Assembly (NCBI GenBank): GCA_934446095.1
Contig: CAKSDR010000037.1
Span: forward strand, 1 to 12,479
Direction of reading: 5' to 3'
Source of the DNA: an uncultured Eubacteriales bacterium
GTDB lineage: Bacteria; Bacillota; Clostridia; Oscillospirales; CAG-382
Length of the DNA stretch: 12,479 bases
Shown here: in pieces, positions 1-5,047 of the stretch
How positions within the stretch are numbered: the stretch's first letter is position 1
Layout: the number at the start of each line of letters is the position of its first letter
Program-made: the position numbers and the translations under genes
Notes under the pieces: model-generated
Database searches by the model: none
What the model saw: the letters and a program-made list of their open reading frames with translations, nothing else
What the model was told of the DNA's origin: nothing

Positions 1-1396
1 CGTCATACCAGCCGTCAAATGTATATCCGGATTTTGCAGGATCTGCAACTGTCGGGTACGGGCATCCGTAGTATCCTGTTTCGGTTGCATACACTGCTCC
101 GTCCACTTTATATGTAATTGTGTACGGTCTGCGGTTGTAATAAATATTAAGCACAAGCGAAGGAGTAGCCGTACCGGAAAGCTGTGAATTTGTTCCGTCA
201 TACAAAAATCCGTCATATGACTTTATTTTTGACGTTACATTTACCGTTGAATTTAATCTTGCGGAGGGCTCTTCCGTATCGGCAAGCGTATATGTCGTAA
301 GGTTTGTATCCTGTTTCCAGTGATTAATCTTATATTTAATATATGTAGTTATTACAGAACCTCCGCCGCCCGGAGTAACAACATCTTCCTTGTAATCCGT
401 CGATCCGCCGGCAGGGATAACAACTCCGCCGAGAAAACTTGCGGGAGTATTGTAAACCGCATTTTTTCTGAAGTAAGTTTCTGTTTTATAGTGATTGAAG
501 TGAACTGTTCCGTTGACGTCGTTGACTATCAGTTTGTCTTTATTTACCTTGTTGTTAAACTGTACGGTGCCCTCGCCGCCTCTGAACAGTATGCGTCCGT
601 GAATCACTACATTTTCAAGAGTTATGTTTCCGGCTCCTACTCCGTCGCCGACAATAAGATCTCCGAAAATTTCAGTGTCATGGAGATATACTCCGGGAGT
701 ACGGATAAGAATATTTCCGTTGAATGTGAAAATACTCTGCGAACCGTCCTGTGAAATATATTTTTTAATTATATTATGTAAAAGTTGTGCAAATTCTTCT
801 CTTGTTACATATTTTTTCGGAAGCAGTCTTCCGTCCGGATAGCCGTCGGCATATCCTGCCTCAACAAGCGCCGCAACCGAACTTCTTGCATATCCCGAAA
901 TATCGCTTTCATCGGAAAATCTTGTAAGTACCGATGTGTCGTCAGAATCAAGGACAAGCGCTCTCGCAACCGCCGTGAAAACATCCTCTCTTTTTACATA
1001 CGAGTTGGGATTCATCGTGCTCTGCGAAGTTCCGTGAAGCGTAAGCATGTTCACAGCCCTTGCAACGTCGTGATAATACCAGTCGTTTAATGTAACATCG
1101 CTGTAGACATTCTCAATATTCGATTCAACTGTTGCTCCGAAAGCCCTGTTGATAATTGCTGCCATCTGGGCTCTTGTGAGTTGATTTTTCGGGTAAAGGA
1201 ATGACTTTCCGTCTGGACCGCCAGTTCCAACCATCAGCCCGTTATCTATGGCTGCAGTTATAGCCTCCTCTGACCACGATCCACTCGGAAAATCACCAAA
1301 ACTTTCCGGAGATGCCGAGTACGCCGTAAATTGCAAAAATGAGCATACCATAGTCAAAGCGAGAATAATAGATAGAATTTTTCTTGTTTTTACCAT
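1..1396 (-). CDS. SLH-domain exported surface protein (C-terminus outside the window)
   Basis: This is the N-terminal 465 codons of a secreted cell-surface protein; the frame stays open to the left edge. Residues 1-28 form a signal peptide (basic MVKTRK, hydrophobic core, likely cut after AYSA). Three SLH repeats follow at about 33-88, 98-147 and 160-209; they end in TRAQ, KRED and TREE, variants of the family TRAE motif. SLH domains bind secondary cell-wall polymers and so anchor the protein to the wall. Residues about 228-290 are short glycine-punctuated beta strands (GDLIVGDGVG, VVIHGRILFRGG), probably a beta-helix. The region from about 350 resembles MucBP/InlB-B-type repeats, and the window ends in GYTFDGWYD, typical of an InlB B-repeat. 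I chose ATG 1396 because GAAAGG lies nine bases upstream; an in-frame ATG at 1405 touches that site. It follows the coiled-coil gene in the same operon. Its ligand or enzymatic role is not visible here. Confidence 0.9.
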   Translation of the reverse strand, partial: MVKTRKILSIILALTMVCSFLQFTAYSASPESFGDFPSGSWSEEAITAAIDNGLMVGTGGPDGKSFLYPKNQLTRAQMAAIINRAFGATVESNIENVYSDVTLNDWYYHDVARAVNMLTLHGTSQSTMNPNSYVKREDVFTAVARALVLDSDDTSVLTRFSDESDISGYARSSVAALVEAGYADGYPDGRLLPKKYVTREEFAQLLHNIIKKYISQDGSQSIFTFNGNILIRTPGVYLHDTEIFGDLIVGDGVGAGNITLENVVIHGRILFRGGEGTVQFNNKVNKDKLIVNDVNGTVHFNHYKTETYFRKNAVYNTPASFLGGVVIPAGGSTDYKEDVVTPGGGGSVITTYIKYKINHWKQDTNLTTYTLADTEEPSARLNSTVNVTSKIKSYDGFLYDGTNSQLSGTATPSLVLNIYYNRRPYTITYKVDGAVYATETGYYGCPYPTVADPAKSGYTFDGWYD

Positions 1397-1409
1397 CACC
1401 GTCATCCTT

Positions 1410-2192
1410 TCATATACCGTTTTTATATACATCTAAATAATATGCTTTTTTAAGGCTTTTTTCATCGTTATACGCTTTTCTGAGCGTGTCTACAATATCT
1501 ATAGATTTATTTTTTGCTTCAAGCGCCGCTTTCAGTTCCGAAAGCGCCTGTTCAACTTCCGTATCGCACTCTTTTTCGAGGGCGGATACTTCCTTTATAT
1601 AACTTCCCGCTATGCTCTTTCTGCTTGACGGATTTTGCTGCTCTTTCGGAAGGGCATTGTATTTCTTTTTTATTTCAATTTCTATCCCGGAAAGTTTCGA
1701 CGTAAATTTTGACTTTAAAACGTACATCTTCGCTATTGCCTTCGCTGAATCGCCGTCTGTCTGCGATTCTTTGCCGGAATTTGTTTCACTCCCGGAAGTT
1801 TCCGGCTGCTTATCTGTGTGCGGCTTCGGCGATGGCGTATCGTCCCTCGTCGGTTTGTCCTTATTTATATCTTTATTCGTATCGCTGCCACCGTTTCCCG
1901 CCGGCTTATCTTCTCCGAGAATAATCTTTATCGCTTCTTCTTCGGTAAGATTTCCGGAATTCAACTGCTGTTTTTTTTCTTCGGTTATCGTTATACCTTC
2001 ATCGGATAAAGACTCGAGCGCATCCGAATAAACTTTTTCGTTTTTTTCTATAAGTTCCTGCTTTTTGTCAATATCAGTCGTAAAAAGAAACCATGCGGCC
2101 TTTAAATTATTATCATACTTTATATATAAGAATGCAGACAGGCACAAAATAGCCGCAACAACAAAAACAAATATCCGAATCCACTTTTTCAT
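1410..2192 (-). CDS. Membrane-anchored coiled-coil protein of unknown function, upstream of the SLH gene
   Basis: I do not recognise a named family. The 260-residue protein starts MKKWIRIF and has one hydrophobic segment at about residues 4-25, then a short charged region, a disordered linker rich in D, K, T, S and P (roughly 95-145), and a C-terminal helical region with many K/E residues and heptad-like spacing. The tail contains LEKECDTEVEQALSEL and DEKSLKKAYYLDVYK. From memory, similar C-terminal domains occur in other clostridial membrane proteins without a known role, but I could not search this. The likely topology is N-in with most of the chain outside. ATG 2192 is preferred over ATG 2198 because AGG sits seven bases before it. 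The stop codon lies 13 bases before the SLH gene, so the two are probably co-transcribed. A role in the wall or S-layer is inferred from context only. Confidence 0.75.
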   Translation of the reverse strand: MKKWIRIFVFVVAAILCLSAFLYIKYDNNLKAAWFLFTTDIDKKQELIEKNEKVYSDALESLSDEGITITEEKKQQLNSGNLTEEEAIKIILGEDKPAGNGGSDTNKDINKDKPTRDDTPSPKPHTDKQPETSGSETNSGKESQTDGDSAKAIAKMYVLKSKFTSKLSGIEIEIKKKYNALPKEQQNPSSRKSIAGSYIKEVSALEKECDTEVEQALSELKAALEAKNKSIDIVDTLRKAYNDEKSLKKAYYLDVYKNGI

Positions 2193-2257
2193 GTGCATAC
2201 CTGCCTTTCAAATCAGTTAAAAATGGACAAAATCCTACAATAGTTATATATATATTT

Positions 2258-2286
2258 ATAATACATCTATTTGTTGTTTTTGTCAA
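2258..2286 (-). promoter_or_regulatory. Proximal sigma-A-type promoter of the surface operon
   Basis: Read on the minus strand, a perfect TTGACA -35 box (2286-2281) is followed by 17 bases and a TATTAT -10 box (2263-2258). Transcription would start near 2251 and leave a leader of about 59 bases before the coiled-coil gene. Box sequence and spacing match the vegetative consensus in all but one position. Confidence 0.7.
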
Positions 2287-2313
2287 TAAATATTTGTCAT
2301 TTTGTACTTAATT

Positions 2314-2342
2314 ATAATACCAAGATACGATTTATTTGTCAA
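2314..2342 (-). promoter_or_regulatory. Distal sigma-A-type promoter of the surface operon
   Basis: A second minus-strand TTGACA (2342-2337), again 17 bases from a TATTAT box (2319-2314), lies exactly 56 bp upstream of the first promoter. The boxes and spacer length are identical, and the sequence just after the -10 is also alike. Either or both could drive the surface operon. Confidence 0.65.
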
Positions 2343-2413
2343 TAACAACATATCGCAAAATACGCCGTTTTTCATCACGCCGGAAAACAGAATAAAAATT
2401 TTTCAAAAAACTA

Positions 2414-2442
2414 TTGCATAAAATATTTTTTTATGTTATAAT
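2414..2442 (+). promoter_or_regulatory. Promoter of the rimP-nusA-infB operon
   Basis: TTGCAT (2414-2419), a 17-base spacer and a perfect TATAAT (2437-2442) form a strong vegetative promoter. The predicted start is around A2448/G2449, giving a leader of about 97 bases before rimP. It is the only good rightward promoter I see before the operon. Confidence 0.75.
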
Positions 2443-2464
2443 TTTACAGTAATCAAATAAGGAG

Positions 2465-2508
2465 AGTAAAGAGCGGTTGTGAATAATCGCTCTTTACTTT
2501 ATGTTTTT
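2465..2508 (+). terminator. Leader hairpin with interrupted U-tract, possible NusA-responsive attenuator
   Basis: AGTAAAGAGCG (2465-2475) pairs perfectly with CGCTCTTTACT (2488-2498). Four further pairs (two U-A, two G-U) can close the stem to a UGAA tetraloop at 2480-2483. The RNA then reads UUAUGUUUUU, a U-tract broken by A and G. It lies about 16 bases after the predicted transcription start and before rimP. The structure is seen directly. In B. subtilis nusA is autoregulated by NusA-stimulated termination in the operon's 5' UTR, with weak hairpins or interrupted U-tracts typical of NusA-dependent terminators. A shared mechanism here is inference. The hairpin could instead be a stability element. 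Confidence 0.6.
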
Positions 2509-2545
2509 CCTTCCTTAAACGTTTATTTTTATGAAAGGACGAAAA

Positions 2546-3022
2546 ATGGAAAACAAAAAGAAGAATATCGCCCGAACCGTAAAAGACCTCGTAAAAGACG
2601 CCGTTGAAGAATGCGGATGCAAACTTTGGGACGTAACTTTCACAAAAGAAGGTTCGGATTTTAATCTTACAATATATATAGACAAAGACGGCGGAGTGAG
2701 CCTTACCGACTGCGAAATGGTAAATGATGCCGTAGATCCCATAATAGAAGAAGCCGACCCGATTTCCGGAAGTTACTATCTTGAAATATCTTCCCCCGGA
2801 CTCGAAAGAGAACTTAACACCTTTGAACAAATCGATGCTTTCACAGGAAACAAAGTTGAGTTGCGGCTCTTCACGCCGTACCTTGGTTCCAAAGTGCATT
2901 TGTGCCGGCTTTTGTCGTGCGACGAAGAAAAAGAAACTGTCCGTTTTCTTTTTGAAGACGGTACGGAAGCCGAATTTGAAAAAAAGGCTGTTTCAAAAAT
3001 AAAAACTATAGCGGATTTCTAA
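2546..3022 (+). CDS. rimP: Ribosome maturation factor RimP
   Basis: RimP (YlxS in bacilli) binds the small ribosomal subunit and helps its late assembly. The 158-residue product has the normal length. The N-terminal alpha/beta domain (about 1-82) includes LTIYIDKDGGVSLTDCEMVN and leads into the family signature LEISSPGLERELN at 79-91; the rest (about 92-158) fits the SH3-like C-terminal domain. ATG 2546 is preferred over the in-frame ATG at 2531 because the ribosome binding site AAAGGA falls between the two, seven bases before 2546. It is the first gene of the rimP-nusA-ylxR-ylxQ-infB-rbfA operon, with the promoter and hairpin upstream, and nusA begins 49 bases after its stop. Nothing unusual is seen in the protein. 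Confidence 0.95.
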   Translation: MENKKKNIARTVKDLVKDAVEECGCKLWDVTFTKEGSDFNLTIYIDKDGGVSLTDCEMVNDAVDPIIEEADPISGSYYLEISSPGLERELNTFEQIDAFTGNKVELRLFTPYLGSKVHLCRLLSCDEEKETVRFLFEDGTEAEFEKKAVSKIKTIADF

Positions 3023-3071
3023 TCCTTATTAAGTATAAAATTTTAATATATAAATCGGAGGATTTTACAAA

Positions 3072-4340
3072 ATGGTAAACAGCAACAAGGAATTTTTCAG
3101 GGCTCTCGACCTGCTCGAAAAAGAAAAAGGAATTCCGAAAGACTACATGATAGAAAAGGTCGAGGCTGCTCTTCTTACCGCATTTAAGCGCGAAACCGGT
3201 TTTACCAATATGAAAGTCGTTCTTGACAGCGAAAAGCAGAACATTAAAATATACAAATTGCTGACTGTTGTAGACCCTGAAGAAATGGTGCGCGCCGATA
3301 AAATCGACGCAGATTCATATCCGAACTTTGAGGATGACGAATACGCAGTTGAAGAAGACGAGGACTTTGAGCCCATCATGACAAAACGCGGATTCAACCC
3401 CAAAACCGAGATTCCTCTTGAAGAAGCTCAGAAAATAAAAGCGTCTTATTCCGTCGGCGATGTTGTCGAAACTGAAATAAAGCCGAAAAACTTCAAGCGT
3501 ATCCCCGCCCAGACGGCAAAACAGGTTATAATTCAAGGAATCCGCGAAGCCGAACGGAAAATCATGATAAAAGAATACGAAAGCAAAAAAGAAGAACTTG
3601 TAACGGCAACTGTCACGAGAATTGACCCTGTTACGGGAAATGTAACTCTTGAGATAGGTAAAAATGAGGTTGTTCTTTTCAAGAACGAACAGATTCCGGG
3701 AGAGAAATTTACCGAAGGACAGCTTATAAAAGTGTATGTTCTTGAAGTCAAAAAGGAATCTGTAGGTCCTGCCGTTGTATTTTCAAGAACGCATCCCGGA
3801 CTTGTAAAGAGGCTTTTTGAACTTGAAGTTCCGGAAATCCAGGACGGCACGGTAATTATAAAATCCATTGCAAGGGAAGCGGGTTCCAGAACCAAAATCG
3901 CCGTTTGCTCAAGGGATGAAAACGTTGATGCAATAGGTTCATGCATAGGTCCCAAGAACATGAGAAAAAATAAGATTATTTCCGAGATAAACGGTGAAAA
4001 AATAGATATTATAAGATACAGCGACGTTCCGGAGGACTTTATTAAAGAAGCTCTCTCGCCCGCAAACATTCTTTCAGTCACAAAGACCGGGGAACGTTCG
4101 TACAAGGCCATAGTGTCGGATGAACAATTATCGCTTGCGATAGGAATGAAAGGCCAGAATGCAAGACTTGCCGCAAGGCTTACAGGCTTCAAAATAGACA
4201 TCAAAAGCAGCAGCGATTCAAAACAGGACGTTTTAACTTCTATATTCGAAGGAAAAGACGAACCTTCCACATCTTTCGGCGGAAAACTTGCGGAAGCCCT
4301 TAAAAAAGCTGCCGAAAAATCAGACTCGTCCGAAGATTAA
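3072..4340 (+). CDS. nusA: Transcription termination/antitermination factor NusA
   Basis: NusA binds RNA polymerase and nascent RNA and modulates pausing and intrinsic termination. The order is an N-terminal polymerase-binding domain (about 1-150, with PAQTAKQVIIQGIREAER at 145-162), an S1 domain (about 175-238), the conserved SRTHPGLVKRLFELEVPEI, then KH1 and KH2. KH2 keeps a normal GMKG loop (358-361). At 422 residues it exceeds the 371 of B. subtilis. The extra length is an acidic insertion at about 79-108 and a lysine-rich tail after KH2; the additional C-terminal acidic repeats of proteobacterial NusA are absent. KH1 is atypical: the loop reads GPKN (293-296) instead of GxxG. GGAGG lies ten bases before the ATG. 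It sits between rimP and ylxR and is probably controlled by the leader hairpin. Confidence 0.97.
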   Translation: MVNSNKEFFRALDLLEKEKGIPKDYMIEKVEAALLTAFKRETGFTNMKVVLDSEKQNIKIYKLLTVVDPEEMVRADKIDADSYPNFEDDEYAVEEDEDFEPIMTKRGFNPKTEIPLEEAQKIKASYSVGDVVETEIKPKNFKRIPAQTAKQVIIQGIREAERKIMIKEYESKKEELVTATVTRIDPVTGNVTLEIGKNEVVLFKNEQIPGEKFTEGQLIKVYVLEVKKESVGPAVVFSRTHPGLVKRLFELEVPEIQDGTVIIKSIAREAGSRTKIAVCSRDENVDAIGSCIGPKNMRKNKIISEINGEKIDIIRYSDVPEDFIKEALSPANILSVTKTGERSYKAIVSDEQLSLAIGMKGQNARLAARLTGFKIDIKSSSDSKQDVLTSIFEGKDEPSTSFGGKLAEALKKAAEKSDSSED

Positions 4341-4373
4341 TAAGTTTTAAAAATATTTTGGCAGGAGATTTTT

Positions 4374-4646
4374 ATGAATAAAAAATATCCGGAGAGAAAG
4401 TGCATAGGTTGCGGAACAAGAAAGCCGAAAAGCGACCTTGTCCGTGTCGTAAGAACGCCCGACGGCAGCATTTCTCTTGACAAAAAAGGTAAAATTTCCG
4501 GAAGAGGCGTGTATATATGCGACAACGCCGAATGCTTTGCAAAAGCAAAGAAAGCAAAAAAATTTGAACTCGGCCTTGAAACTAAAATTCCGGAAGAAAT
4601 ATATGAAACATTATCCGATATGCTGGAGAAAAAAGATGAAAAATAA
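4374..4646 (+). CDS. ylxR: YlxR/RnpM RNA-binding protein
   Basis: This 90-residue basic protein has the two YlxR signatures: RKCIGCGTRKPKSDLVRVV at 8-26 and GRGVYICDNAEC at 43-54. Cysteines 10, 13, 49 and 54 match the family pattern. B. subtilis YlxR has been renamed RnpM after work linking it to RNase P modulation; the family was earlier described as a nucleic-acid-binding protein of the nusA-infB operon. An AGGAG site is seven bases before the ATG. The gene starts 33 bases after nusA and its last 11 bases overlap the start of ylxQ, so the two are probably translationally coupled. Family assignment is firm; the RNase P role is carried over from B. subtilis. Confidence 0.93.
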   Translation: MNKKYPERKCIGCGTRKPKSDLVRVVRTPDGSISLDKKGKISGRGVYICDNAECFAKAKKAKKFELGLETKIPEEIYETLSDMLEKKDEK

Positions 4647-4995
4647 TCTTCGTCTTTATGAAAACTTCAATATTTCGGAACATCTGCAGACAATATTCTG
4701 CGCCATCGGTTTTGCAAAAAAAGCCGGCTGCCTTAAAGTTGGGTTCGACGCCTGCACGCTTGAGGCGGCAAAAGGCAATGTACACCTTGCATTCATAACG
4801 GAAGATATTTCCGAAAACACACAAAAAAAGTTTATAAAAATTCTTGAGCAGTATAATATAAACTATATCGTTTTACCCTGCAGTTCGCAACTCCTTGCGA
4901 AAAAATGCGGAAACCTAAATCCTGCCGCGACAGCCGCTATCATCGGAAAAGGTGGTTTTGAAAATATAATATTCCGAAAAATACAAAGCAGTTAA
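4636..4995 (+). CDS. ylxQ: YlxQ, L7Ae/L30e-family RNA-binding protein
   Basis: The 119-residue product carries the L7Ae/L30e fold signatures GFAKKAGCLKVG (25-36) and LAFITEDISENTQKK (51-65), as in B. subtilis YlxQ, which is about 100 residues. Relatives bind kink-turn RNAs, but the target of bacterial YlxQ is not settled. The start at ATG 4636 is inside the end of ylxR, with GGAG seven bases upstream. The same frame is open further left, but that part translates ylxR out of frame and shows no family similarity. The N-terminal extension MKNNLRLYENFNISEHL is a little longer than in B. subtilis. It lies between ylxR and infB, the standard position. Confidence 0.9.
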   Translation: MKNNLRLYENFNISEHLQTIFCAIGFAKKAGCLKVGFDACTLEAAKGNVHLAFITEDISENTQKKFIKILEQYNINYIVLPCSSQLLAKKCGNLNPAATAAIIGKGGFENIIFRKIQSS

Positions 4996-5047
4996 ATTTC
5001 TGTTTGCAAAGAACAATTCGAATTTTACACGGAGGTGCATTTAATAT

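Noticed and set aside
320..1090. Plus-strand open frames opposite the SLH gene
   Set aside because: The minus strand encodes clear signal peptide and SLH motifs through this stretch.
1612..2031. Plus-strand open frame opposite the coiled-coil gene
   Set aside because: The minus-strand gene has a ribosome binding site, membrane segment, promoters and operon spacing; the plus frame has none of these.
2479..2620. Possible leader peptide starting at GTG 2479 and running into rimP
   Set aside because: The only upstream GGAG is 14 bases away, the start lies inside the hairpin, and the frame runs out of phase into rimP.
3533..4270. Minus-strand open frame opposite nusA (245 codons)
   Set aside because: It mirrors the S1-KH part of NusA; its S-rich, hydrophobic translation is an artefact of the reverse frame.
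4477..4635. Longer ylxQ with an upstream start
   Set aside because: The extra 53 codons read ylxR out of frame, lack similarity to the family, and ATG 4636 has a well-placed GGAG.
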